22,401 nt of DNA from Clostridia bacterium (GCA_900753975.1 CAAEBC010000053.1:1-22401); one strand, 5' to 3'. Positions 1-6,924 are shown, counted from the stretch's first letter. Made by a program: numbers and translations. Notes: generated by a model from the sequence alone, not told the origin.

Positions 1-11
1 ACTTTTCTCGA

Positions 12-206
12 TTACAAATTAAATAAAGTTTTAACTGTGTTGAAAAGTCCACTTATTTCTTTTACAACCATTGCAAGAACTATTATTAGACCAGTTAAAG
101 TTGTCATCATAGCTTGATCATCTCTTCCAGCACGTGATAAAACTTGATTTAAAACAGCTACAATTATTCCAATAGCCGCTATCTTAAAAAGTAAATCTAT
201 CTCCAT
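12..206 (-). CDS. spoIIIAC: Stage III sporulation protein AC
   Basis: A 64-residue protein made of two hydrophobic helices (about residues 5-22 and 33-50) separated by a short polar turn containing RAGRDD, the usual build and length of SpoIIIAC. In the family it is an integral membrane component of the SpoIIIA-SpoIIQ channel that links mother cell and forespore during engulfment. Its ATG follows a GGGAGGG ribosome binding site, 16 bases after spoIIIAB. Only 11 bases follow the stop before the window edge, so spoIIIAD should begin just outside. Assignment rests on family length, topology and position directly after spoIIIAB. Confidence 0.93.
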   Translation of the reverse strand: MEIDLLFKIAAIGIIVAVLNQVLSRAGRDDQAMMTTLTGLIIVLAMVVKEISGLFNTVKTLFNL

Positions 207-222
207 AAAACCCTCCCCAAAA

Positions 223-750
223 TTAGATTAAAATTATCATAATAACCAAGCCAATAAAAACACCCATATTTCTAGAAAGTCTGTAATTCTTTTCTTTGCC
301 ATCCAAGGCTTCATTTAAATTCTTCTTCATCAAATCCTTTACAAGAATTATATTCTTTAATTGACCTTCCAAATCAACCTGACCAAGCGAAGTTCCTAAA
401 CCTTTAAAAACATCAATATCCTCTTTTTCCATACTTAAAAAAGGAGCTTCCTCATCTAAAGTATTTCTAAATACATCACCAGCAGACATAGACTTATTTT
501 CCTTTAACACAGCTGCAGAAATCATAAAAACCCTATAAGCCTTAGTCTTCATATTTTCAGCAACAAACTCAAAGCTATCGCAAATAGTATCATAAGTATA
601 TTTAACTCTTGTTTCCAAAAGCTCCAATGCGGATATAACATCTTCCAATTCCTTAACCCTATAATTATACTTATTAGCCACAAGACACCCAATAAAAGAA
701 GAAAGCAAAACAATAAGAAAAAGTGAACAAAACTTAATAATTAATAACAT
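223..750 (-). CDS. spoIIIAB: Stage III sporulation protein AB
   Basis: A 175-residue protein with an N-terminal membrane helix (about residues 3-25), a soluble helical middle, and a C-terminal hydrophobic helix. The order YRVKELEDVISALELLE followed by VKYTYDT is typical of SpoIIIAB, and the length matches the family (about 170). In the SpoIIIA complex it shows structural similarity to GspF-type secretion proteins and sits in the mother-cell membrane next to the ATPase SpoIIIAA. The ATG follows AAGGAGGACAAGT and lies inside the end of spoIIIAA (17-base overlap), indicating translational coupling within the spoIIIA operon. Confidence 0.93.
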   Translation of the reverse strand: MLLIIKFCSLFLIVLLSSFIGCLVANKYNYRVKELEDVISALELLETRVKYTYDTICDSFEFVAENMKTKAYRVFMISAAVLKENKSMSAGDVFRNTLDEEAPFLSMEKEDIDVFKGLGTSLGQVDLEGQLKNIILVKDLMKKNLNEALDGKEKNYRLSRNMGVFIGLVIMIILI

Positions 751-1613
751 ACTTGTCCTCCTTAAGTTTATATATGTTTTTTATAACCCCAGGTCTTTTA
801 TCCTTTTTCAAAATAACGATATTTCTAAAAAGTTTAATTTTAGAAAGCCTAGAAGGGACATCCAAAATAGAATCACCATGTGCAGTAAGAAGAAGTTTTA
901 TACCAGCAAAATTAGCATCATATATCGCATCGACGTCCTTGTTATCACCAATCTCATCAGTAGCAATAATACTAGGTGCCATCGAACGAATCATCATCCT
1001 TATCCCGGTATCCTTCCTGCAATTATTCATAACATCCGTTCTCGGTCCCAAATCATTTTGAGGAATACCTTTATAAGTTGCCGCAATCTCAGCCCTTTCA
1101 TCAATAACAGAAATATTATTTCCAGACACACTTAGTCCCCTAATCATGTCCCTTAGCAAAGTAGTTTTGCCACACCCAGGTGAAGACAAAATAAGAGTAT
1201 TTTCAAAATAATTATTCTTATACAACTCGCTTATAAGAAAATTACCACACCCTTTAACTTCCCTTGCAACCCTTATATTCAAACTAGATATGTATCGAAT
1301 ATTTTTTATCTTTCCATTTTCAAAAACACACGTCCCAGAAATACCAACTCTATGTCCACCACGAATCGTTATAAAGCCAGAGTTTATTTCAGACTGAACT
1401 GCGTATATAGAATTCTCTGTAAAGTTTTCAAGTAAATTTAATATTAGTCTTTCCGAAACAATACTCTCTGTAAAAAACTCATTTTCACCAAATCTAATTA
1501 AAACAGGTTGTCCGAAGTCTTATGCGTATCTCTTCAGCTTTTTCCAAAACATTATCTGGAATCTTCAAGTCCTTTGGCATATAAGAAAAAATCTCTTCCT
1601 CAATATTATGCAT
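734..1613 (-). pseudogene. spoIIIAA: Stage III sporulation ATPase SpoIIIAA, single-base frameshift
   Basis: SpoIIIAA is the secretion-type ATPase of the SpoIIIA-SpoIIQ channel. The gene would start at ATG 1613 after a GAGGTGA ribosome binding site and reads MHNIEEEIFSYMPKDLKIP on to EEIRIRL, then stops within a few codons at a TAG. One frame over, the protein continues at once as GQPVLIRFGENE, through RGGHRVG, to the Walker A motif SSPGCGKTT, the VIDERAEIA segment and the RSMAPSIIATDEIG Walker B region. Removing one base near 1512-1516 (for example the G at 1514) joins both parts into about 292 residues, close to the normal family length. No slippery sequence is visible there. This is either a real inactivating mutation or a base error in the assembly. 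The intact C-terminal part alone begins at a TTG at 1282, but that has no good ribosome binding site. Confidence 0.88.
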
Positions 1614-1675
1614 CACCCTCACCTCACTAATATCATATATATGCACCTCATACCCAAAATAGAACTAAAAAATAG

Positions 1676-1887
1676 ATTAAATAAAAAAATATCATTAGAT
1701 TCCCGGTTGGATGCATAAGTAATGGGGGCAGGCGGGGCGATAAAACTTTTATCCGCAAGGCTTTGTCAAGGTAGTATGACTTCGCCATCTCCACCTTGAC
1801 AAAATTGCTACTAAAAGTATTATCGACCCACCTGCCCCCATTACTTATGCATCCAACCGGGAATCTAATGATATTTTTTTATTTAAT
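1676..1887 (-). repeat. Large palindromic element, copy 1 (conserved core, private arms)
   Basis: Bases 1676-1732 and 1831-1887 are perfectly inverted 57-bp arms. Two mismatched pairs (1733/1830 and 1737/1826) follow, then the inverted GATAA/TTATC ends of an 86-base core at 1739-1824. On the minus strand this core is nearly identical to the cores at 19444-19530 and 22340-22401. The core itself folds imperfectly, with a small tip hairpin at 1777-1787. The arms share no sequence with those of the other copies. The element lies in the gene-free stretch between sleB and spoIIIAA. No open reading frame of note is inside. Mobility is inferred only from the repeated core. Confidence 0.9.
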
Positions 1888-1913
1888 TAAGGGAACAAAC
1901 CCGAACTCACAAA

Positions 1914-2068
1914 CAGTAAAATAATTTAAAATGAAACACACAAAACTAATAGAGCTGGAAGTATATTAAATTTTTTGAGCAACGGTTTGGTGTGGCGAGG
2001 GCTCAAAAAATTTAATATACTTCCAGCTCCAGCCACTATCTAAAATTTCATTTTAAATTATTTTACTG
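1914..2068. repeat. Second large nested hairpin, unrelated centre
   Basis: Outer arms 1914-1936 and 2046-2068 are perfectly inverted (23 bp). They enclose an unpaired interval on each side (15 and 16 bases), then perfectly inverted inner arms 1952-1980 and 2001-2029 (29 bp) around a 20-base loop at 1981-2000 rich in G and T. It begins 27 bases after palindromic copy 1 and ends 47 bases downstream of the sleB stop. It does not share the core of the other elements. It could act as a terminator for sleB, but it lacks a clear U-tract at its leftward exit and is far larger than usual terminators. Confidence 0.85.
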
Positions 2069-2114
2069 CCACTGCTCACTCACTTTTTACCTCAAACACA
2101 ATAAAAAAGGGAGC

Positions 2115-2783
2115 TTACTTGCAAAATCTATGTCGCCCAATGGTTATTGTATGCGGACGTGACCAAATCCATTTGTTAGTTGCAGTAGCTGGATTAAAGT
2201 AGTATATAGCATCGCCGGTAGGATCCCAGCCATTTAGTGCATCTCTAGCAGCATTATAAGCCTGCGTAGATGGAGTAAGGTTAATCTGCCCATCGCTAAC
2301 AGCATCAAATGCTCCCTTCTGATAAATAACTCCCGCAACCGTGCTAGGAAAATTAGGATTAGCAACTCTATTTAAGACAACTGCTGCAACTCCAACCATG
2401 CCATTATAAGGTTCCCCACGAGCCTCTCCATGAATTATCCTTGCAAGCAAATTCAAATTATTCGAGTCGCTTCCAGCAGAATTAGAAGAGCTAGAAATTC
2501 CCATAGCTGAAAGTGTTTTGCTACCAGCGATTCCATCTGCCCTTAACCCATTTTTGATCTGAAATTTTTTAACAGCTGCTACCGTCTTAGAGCCATAAAC
2601 ACCATCCACACTACCGTTATAATATCCCCAGCTTTTCAATTTAGTTTGTATGTTAGTTACTTCTTTACCACTAGAACCAAATTTTGAAAGTGTCTCTTTT
2701 TTCACATAACTATCTTCAAAAAAATTAAATATAAAAGCTATAATTACTAATGCTAAAAATATAAACACTATTTTTTTATACAA
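2115..2783 (-). CDS. sleB: Spore cortex-lytic enzyme, SleB family
   Basis: About 222 residues: an N-terminal hydrophobic segment (signal or anchor), a peptidoglycan-binding domain (VTNIQTKLKSWGYYNGSVDG, then KTVAAVKKFQ and the KTLSAMG end), a serine-rich linker, and a C-terminal Hydrolase_2 domain. The catalytic glutamate region reads ARIIHGEARGEPYNGM at about residue 120, followed by VAAVVLNRV and a terminal GRHRFCK. SleB-type enzymes are lytic transglycosylases that degrade muramic-lactam cortex during germination. The strong AGAGGTGA at 2796-2789 fits a TTG start at 2783 with 5-base spacing; a GTG at 2792 is part of that same ribosome binding site and is less likely. No ypeB partner gene is next to it. 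Confidence 0.85.
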   Translation of the reverse strand: MYKKIVFIFLALVIIAFIFNFFEDSYVKKETLSKFGSSGKEVTNIQTKLKSWGYYNGSVDGVYGSKTVAAVKKFQIKNGLRADGIAGSKTLSAMGISSSSNSAGSDSNNLNLLARIIHGEARGEPYNGMVGVAAVVLNRVANPNFPSTVAGVIYQKGAFDAVSDGQINLTPSTQAYNAARDALNGWDPTGDAIYYFNPATATNKWIWSRPHTITIGRHRFCK

Positions 2784-2811
2784 AAAAATCACCTCTATCG
2801 TTTAATACTCA

Positions 2812-2842
2812 TAGTATTAACCAATAAAGGTAATTTTTATAC
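2812..2842 (-). promoter_or_regulatory. Possible sigma-G-type promoter for sleB
   Basis: Read on the minus strand there is GTATA (2842-2838), a 19-base spacer, and AATACTA (2818-2812), about 15-20 bases before the sleB ribosome binding site. This fits the forespore sigma-G pattern (GHATR, 17-19 bases, CATNHTA) with one mismatch in the -10. It would suit a cortex hydrolase packaged in the forespore. The -10 also overlaps a short inverted repeat, AATACT CAT AGTATT, at 2804-2818. AT-rich sequence makes chance matches common. Confidence 0.4.
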
Positions 2843-2851
2843 AATAATATC

Positions 2852-3295
2852 TTATCTCCAAATAGGAGCAAGTAAAAATGCCATTACTATTCCGACAAAT
2901 GCTCCAACATATACTTCTAAAGGAGTATGTCCTAAAAGTTCAATTAGTTTTTCATGAACGTCTATGTTTTCTCCTTCACTTTCTATAATCTGATTTAGAA
3001 TTTTAGCTTGTTTGCCAGCAGCTCTTCTAACCCCTGCCGCATCATACATTACTATGGCAGAAAGTGCTACAGCCATAGCGAAAAGTGGAGAGCTAACTCC
3101 CTCTGTTATCCCGATTGTCGTTGCAAGTGAACATACAAAAGCTGAGTGAGAACTTGGCATTCCGCCACTTCCCACAATTCTACGTAGGTTTAATTTTTTG
3201 CTTTTTATAAGTTCAATTATAATTTTCATACACTGGACAACAAACCAAGTATTTACTGGTATCCAAAGCCAAACGTTATTCCAAATATTATTCAT
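2852..3295 (-). CDS. Divergent PAP2 family (DUF212, YuiD-like) membrane protein
   Basis: A 147-residue membrane protein with four likely hydrophobic segments. The family signatures are visible: GSGGMPSSHSAF (about residues 42-53), MYDAAGVRRAAGKQA in the middle, and GHTPLEVYVGA near the end, just before the last helix. DUF212 proteins are distant relatives of PAP2 acid phosphatases; their substrate is not established, although a lipid pyrophosphate is plausible. The gene follows xseB by 14 bases with an AAGGAG ribosome binding site, so it is probably read from the xse operon. A possible separate promoter for sleB lies after its stop. Confidence 0.88.
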   Translation of the reverse strand: MNNIWNNVWLWIPVNTWFVVQCMKIIIELIKSKKLNLRRIVGSGGMPSSHSAFVCSLATTIGITEGVSSPLFAMAVALSAIVMYDAAGVRRAAGKQAKILNQIIESEGENIDVHEKLIELLGHTPLEVYVGAFVGIVMAFLLAPIWR

Positions 3296-3309
3296 TCTTT
3301 AGTTCTCCT

Positions 3310-3540
3310 TTATTCTTCTGGTAATTTAAAGTCTTCCGTCTCCACACTGCCATCTTCTTTTTCAATCAAAAGTGTTATTTTCTTTTCTGCGCTTTCTAAA
3401 AGTTTGCTGCAATGTTTTGAAAGTTTCATCCCTTTTTCAAATTTTTCTATAGACTCGTCTAAAGTTAATTCTGTTCCTTCTAAATCTTTAACTAATTGTT
3501 CTAGCTCTTTTATAGATTCTTCAAAAGTTAATTTTTCCAT
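3310..3540 (-). CDS. xseB: Exodeoxyribonuclease VII small subunit
   Basis: A 76-residue acidic helical protein starting MEKLTFEESIKELEQLVKDLE and containing LTLDESIEKFEKGMKLSKHC, the classic XseB pattern of an antiparallel helical hairpin. Several XseB chains bind the large subunit XseA to form exonuclease VII, which degrades single-stranded DNA from both ends to oligonucleotides. The length is typical (about 70-80). The gene lies 15 bases after xseA, the standard arrangement, and is followed closely by the DUF212 gene. Confidence 0.96.
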   Translation of the reverse strand: MEKLTFEESIKELEQLVKDLEGTELTLDESIEKFEKGMKLSKHCSKLLESAEKKITLLIEKEDGSVETEDFKLPEE

Positions 3541-3555
3541 GCTTGTACACCCTTT

Positions 3556-4749
3556 CTACAATATTTTAGCTTTTCTTTTTCCGTCATTTAATCTTATTGC
3601 TATCTCATCGTCTTTGCTCAAGTCATTTACTGACTTTATAACTTTGCCGTCTAGATTCTCTACAATAGAATATCCTCTTAGCATAGTTTTTAATGGACTT
3701 AGGTTTTCTAATCTTCCGATAAGACCAACAAGTTTTATGTGTCTATCTTTTACCTTTAGACTAAAATTGTTTTCTATGTTTTTGTATAGATTATCGCATA
3801 CTATCATTTTTTGTCTTAATGCATCGTATGGATTTTTTAAAGCCCTGCTATTTTTTAAGTTGTCGTATTTAATTCTCATGTTTTCAACTTTTTTTCTTAA
3901 AGAATTTGCAAGTCTTTTATTTATATTTTCTAGTTTCCATCTAACTTCTAAAACATCTGGAACGGCTAGCTCTCCGGCAGCAGATGGTGTAGGAGCTCTA
4001 AGGTCAGCTACAAAATCTGCAATGGTAAAATCTGTTTCATGACCTACTGCAGATATTATAGGGATTTCTGATTCATATATAGCTCTTGCTGTTATTTCTT
4101 CATTAAAAGGCCACAAGTCCTCTAGCGAACCTCCACCTCTCCCAATAATAATAGTATCAACATTTTTCGCTTTGTTAAAATATTTAATACCGTTTACTAT
4201 AGTTTGAGCAGCGCCTTCACCTTGAACTGCAGCAGGATATAAAATTATATTTACGTTTGGAAGTCTTCTTGTTGTAACATTTATAATATCTCTGATAACG
4301 GCACCTGTCTTAGACGTAACAACTCCTATCGCTCTTGGAAGTATTGGTATTGGCTTTTTATGAGCTTCGTCAAATAAACCTTCTTCTGAAAGTTTTGCTT
4401 TTAGTTTTTCATAAGCTTTATATAAAGCTCCAACACCTTCTGGCTCCATACCTTTAGCATATACTTGATATACACCATCACGTTCAAAAACAGAAACACT
4501 ACCAAGAATTACAACACTCATACCATCTTTCGGTTCAAAATTTAAGTAATTGGTATATGACTTAAACATAACACACTTTATAAGTGATGTTTCGTCTTTT
4601 AAAGTAAAATATAAATGACCACTATAATGTCTTTTAAAGTTTGATATCTCACCTTTTATATAGACATTTGCTAGCATTTCATCACCATCTATTATATTTT
4701 TTATATATCCATTAAGCTCTGATACTTTAAGTGGCTCGGGTCTATTCAT
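3556..4749 (-). CDS. xseA: Exodeoxyribonuclease VII large subunit
   Basis: A 397-residue protein of normal family length. An N-terminal OB fold includes NVYIKGEISNFKRHYSGHLY and FTLKDETSLIKCVMF (about residues 27-60). The catalytic domain follows: LPRAIGVVTSKTGAVIRDI, IIIGRGGGSLEDLWPFNEE and ISAVGHETDFTIADFVADLR with RAPTPSAAGELAVP. A long coiled-coil stretch comes next, and the end reads LRGYSIVENLDGKVI. It is the catalytic subunit of exonuclease VII. The ATG follows GGAGGAAGCAA. It lies 80 bases after nusB; that gap shows no convincing terminator or promoter. Confidence 0.97.
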   Translation of the reverse strand: MNRPEPLKVSELNGYIKNIIDGDEMLANVYIKGEISNFKRHYSGHLYFTLKDETSLIKCVMFKSYTNYLNFEPKDGMSVVILGSVSVFERDGVYQVYAKGMEPEGVGALYKAYEKLKAKLSEEGLFDEAHKKPIPILPRAIGVVTSKTGAVIRDIINVTTRRLPNVNIILYPAAVQGEGAAQTIVNGIKYFNKAKNVDTIIIGRGGGSLEDLWPFNEEITARAIYESEIPIISAVGHETDFTIADFVADLRAPTPSAAGELAVPDVLEVRWKLENINKRLANSLRKKVENMRIKYDNLKNSRALKNPYDALRQKMIVCDNLYKNIENNFSLKVKDRHIKLVGLIGRLENLSPLKTMLRGYSIVENLDGKVIKSVNDLSKDDEIAIRLNDGKRKAKIL

Positions 4750-4829
4750 TTGCTTCCTCCATATATCTTTAAGTTACGTATTTTTTCTTAATTGGAATCA
4801 CAAGTGTGCTCCATTATTTTTAATATTTT

Positions 4830-5252
4830 TTAATTTGCACTATCTTTTACAATTCCTGCAAGTACACCGTTTATAAAAGAAGGAGAAGAGTCTTCGCCGA
4901 AAGATTTAGCTAGTTCAACAGCCTCATTTACAGAAACTTTATATGGTATATCATCTCTATATAAAATCTCGTATATTGCTAAACGTAAAATCGCCAAATC
5001 AGTTTTGCAAATTCTTTCCATTTTCCAACCTTTAAGATGCTTGCTAATAGCCTCGTCTAATTCAGAAACTTTTTCACTAACACCCTTTGAAATAGATTTA
5101 ATATATTCTAAATCTTCTTTATTAACTTCATTTGCCTTATCCAATTCTTTTATTAATGTTTCTGTTGTCTCGTCTATGTTGTTTTCTTCATCTTGGAAAT
5201 TAGCTGCAAATACAAGTTTAAATGCTATTTCTCTAGCTACCTTTCTACTCAT
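4830..5252 (-). CDS. nusB: Transcription antitermination factor NusB
   Basis: A 140-residue all-helical protein of normal NusB length. It starts MSRKVAREIAFKLVFAANFQ and contains RICKTDLAILRLAIYEILYR, then IPYKVSVNEAVELAKSFGED and SSPSFINGVLAGI, the characteristic C-terminal signatures. NusB binds boxA RNA together with NusE (S10) and promotes antitermination, chiefly of rRNA operons. The gene is preceded by TTAGGAGACG and lies 14 bases after the small membrane protein gene at 5267. Its place between the Asp23 group and xseA is common in Clostridia. Confidence 0.96.
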   Translation of the reverse strand: MSRKVAREIAFKLVFAANFQDEENNIDETTETLIKELDKANEVNKEDLEYIKSISKGVSEKVSELDEAISKHLKGWKMERICKTDLAILRLAIYEILYRDDIPYKVSVNEAVELAKSFGEDSSPSFINGVLAGIVKDSAN

Positions 5253-5266
5253 AATTCGTCTCCTAA

Positions 5267-5443
5267 CTATCTATTATATATATCTTTAATTTTATCTGTT
5301 ATTTCTTTTTTTTTTTTTTCATCTAAAACAAAAAACCAAACAGCTGCTAATACTAAAGCTGCAATTATTGTAAGCACTGTAAATTTCCATACTAAAATTA
5401 TACAAACAACTACTAAAATTAAATCTTTATATATTTTTCTCAT
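5267..5443 (-). CDS. Small single-span membrane protein (58 aa)
   Basis: A short reading frame reads MRKIYKDLILVVVCIILVWK, a hydrophobic run to about residue 41, then a charged tail DEKKKKEITDKIKDIYNR. It has ribosome binding site AGGAG ten bases before the ATG at 5443, lies 15 bases after the DUF2273 gene and 14 bases before nusB, so it fits the operon exactly. Residues 43-47 are encoded by a run of 14 A (5306-5319 on the plus strand), a site prone to slippage. I do not recognise a family beyond the small Asp23-associated membrane proteins; function unknown. Confidence 0.75.
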   Translation of the reverse strand: MRKIYKDLILVVVCIILVWKFTVLTIIAALVLAAVWFFVLDEKKKKEITDKIKDIYNR

Positions 5444-5458
5444 ATTATTTTTCTCCTG

Positions 5459-5671
5459 CTACATTTTATCAATCAAATTTTTTAATGCCATTTTTACCTT
5501 TGCTTTATTTTTGTGTACATAGTTACCTAAATATCCACAAAAACCAACAACAAAAATAAATTTAAATAATTCGTATAGTGTGTTAAACATTAAGATTATT
5601 ATACCAATCAACACACCAATTATAACTCCACTATATTTATCTAAAAAAGCAGCAATTTTATTATCATTCAT
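5459..5671 (-). CDS. DUF2273-like small membrane protein of the Asp23 operon
   Basis: A 70-residue protein starting MNDNKIAAFLDKYSGVIIGV, with two hydrophobic segments (about residues 13-31 and 36-48) and a basic C-terminus. Length, the FLDKYSGxIIGVLIG opening and position directly after an AmaP gene match DUF2273 proteins, which accompany Asp23/Gls24 envelope-stress proteins in Firmicutes and probably help anchor them at the membrane. The start is supported by AAGGAGG about 10 bases upstream. It lies 21 bases after amaP. The molecular role is not established. Confidence 0.8.
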   Translation of the reverse strand: MNDNKIAAFLDKYSGVIIGVLIGIIILMFNTLYELFKFIFVVGFCGYLGNYVHKNKAKVKMALKNLIDKM

Positions 5672-5692
5672 AATAACAAAACCTCCTTATCT

Positions 5693-6355
5693 CTATTCTT
5701 TCGTTTCTTCTTCTGCATTTGGAGTAGCCTCAGTTTCCTCTGTAGCAACTACTTCCTCTTTCTCCTCAGGTAATTCTTTTTCGATATTTCCTTTTACAAC
5801 TAAAGGTTCTTCAGGAACAATCTTTTTCTTTTCTACTATATTTTTAACTTTAATATCTGTGTTTAAAACAAGTACACCTGTTGTATCGTGAATTTTGTTT
5901 TTAACTTCTTCTTGGATAGCTATAGTTAAAGCTCTGATATTAGTATCTTGAGAAACAAGTAAAGACATAAAGATATCTACACCTTTATTTCTATTTACCA
6001 TTTTAGCATTAACTTCTTTAACTTCATCATGTGATTTAGCAACAGCTTTAGCTGTACTTTCGATCATCTCAGAAGCAATTTGAACGTTGCCATTGTCTGA
6101 TGAAACCATTATAGGAACTTTCTTTTTCTTTCTGAAATCAGCTAAGAATATAGTAGTTTTTAGTCCAGCTAAAAATACAATTGAAGCAACAATTATTACA
6201 ATAGTTTTGTTTTGAACATTCCAAACATAATCATTTAAAAGACCATTTACAAAACTACTATCTGCAAAATCAAACATAACTAGTAAAACTACAACAGAAA
6301 CTACAACCATTACCAAAGAAAATATAAAATTAATTAGCCTATCTAAAAATTTCAT
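5693..6355 (-). CDS. amaP: Alkaline shock response membrane anchor protein AmaP
   Basis: About 220 residues with two N-terminal membrane helices (roughly residues 8-31 and 51-70), a soluble Asp23-like domain (VSSDNGNVQIASEMIES, then VNRNKGVDIFMSLLVSQDTN), and an acidic tail rich in glutamate and threonine. AmaP tethers Asp23 to the cell membrane in Firmicutes. AAAGGA is only one base from the first ATG (6364) but ten bases from the ATG at 6355, so I prefer the latter, giving MKFLDRLINFIF. The 79-base gap to asp23 holds a weak AT-rich inverted repeat (6372-6378 with 6385-6391). Confidence 0.87.
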   Translation of the reverse strand: MKFLDRLINFIFSLVMVVVSVVVLLVMFDFADSSFVNGLLNDYVWNVQNKTIVIIVASIVFLAGLKTTIFLADFRKKKKVPIMVSSDNGNVQIASEMIESTAKAVAKSHDEVKEVNAKMVNRNKGVDIFMSLLVSQDTNIRALTIAIQEEVKNKIHDTTGVLVLNTDIKVKNIVEKKKIVPEEPLVVKGNIEKELPEEKEEVVATEETEATPNAEEETKE

Positions 6356-6443
6356 ACATATCATATCCTTTCAATATTAATTTGAATATTGTAAATATTT
6401 ATACTATAACAATACGTTGCAAAAGTAGTTTATTATATTTAAA

Positions 6444-6899
6444 CTAATCGTTCTTTTCGTTGTTAGCATCTAAAGCTACTACTTCTGGGTTAACTTCTTT
6501 AGCTGGCTCTTTCTTTTCTTCTTTCGGTAAATTTAAACCTTGAACATGAATATTTATATCAACAACTTTAAGGCCTGTCATGTTCTCTACAACTGTTTTT
6601 ACTTTGTTTTGAATTTCCCAAGCTATGTCTGGAATTCTTGCACCATATTCTACGATGATATATAAATCGATAGTTGTTTCTTTTTCTCCAACTTGAACTT
6701 TTACACCTTTAGAAAAACTTTTTTTACCAAGCATCTCTGAAAGGCCTCCAACTATACCACCGCTCATTCCAGCTACGCCTGAAACTTCTGAAGCAGCTTT
6801 GCCAGCTATTTGAGCAACAACCTCTTCTGAAATTTTTATTCCGTTAATTTCTGTCTCCTTAACATCTGTATTTTCTACAACAACTTCTTTTTCGTCCAT
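6444..6899 (-). CDS. Asp23/Gls24 family envelope stress response protein
   Basis: A 151-residue soluble protein with the full Asp23 domain: ISEEVVAQIAGKAASEVSGV, the glycine-rich GMSGGIVGGLSEMLGKK, VKVQVGEKETTIDLYIIVEY, and a closing VVDINIHVQGLN. The tail is lysine/glutamate-rich. Members coat the inner face of the membrane and are linked with cell-envelope homeostasis. The gene precedes amaP, a DUF2273 gene and a further small membrane protein, which together form an anchoring group. Start supported by AAGGAGG. It lies 25 bases after fmt. Confidence 0.93.
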   Translation of the reverse strand: MDEKEVVVENTDVKETEINGIKISEEVVAQIAGKAASEVSGVAGMSGGIVGGLSEMLGKKSFSKGVKVQVGEKETTIDLYIIVEYGARIPDIAWEIQNKVKTVVENMTGLKVVDINIHVQGLNLPKEEKKEPAKEVNPEVVALDANNEKND

Positions 6900-6924
6900 A
6901 TAAAAAACCTCCTTAAATTTATAT

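Noticed and set aside
753..1135. Overlapping plus-strand reading frames of 102 and 85 codons opposite spoIIIAA
   Set aside because: They lie entirely antisense to the conserved ATPase domain, have no plausible ribosome binding site and no recognisable domain.
1505..1520. Programmed ribosomal frameshifting in spoIIIAA
   Set aside because: There is no slippery heptamer, stimulatory hairpin or Shine-Dalgarno-like sequence at the junction, and SpoIIIAA is not known to use recoding.
1676..1887. A CRISPR array, retron or diversity-generating element
   Set aside because: No regularly spaced direct repeats, no cas genes and no reverse transcriptase gene occur in the window; the three copies are kilobases apart.
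1676..2068. The hairpins as simple rho-independent terminators
   Set aside because: Arms of 40-57 bp, a conserved imperfect core in three copies and no U-tract at the exits do not fit intrinsic terminators, although they may still stop transcription in passing.
3404..4042. A 212-codon plus-strand frame opposite xseB/xseA
   Set aside because: It is antisense to two clearly conserved genes, and its low-complexity Phe/Ser/Leu composition is that expected from the reverse of AT-rich coding DNA.
6372..6391. Inverted repeat CAATATT/AATATTG before amaP
   Set aside because: Seven AT-only pairs in very AT-rich DNA are weak and likely by chance; not listed as a separate regulatory site.
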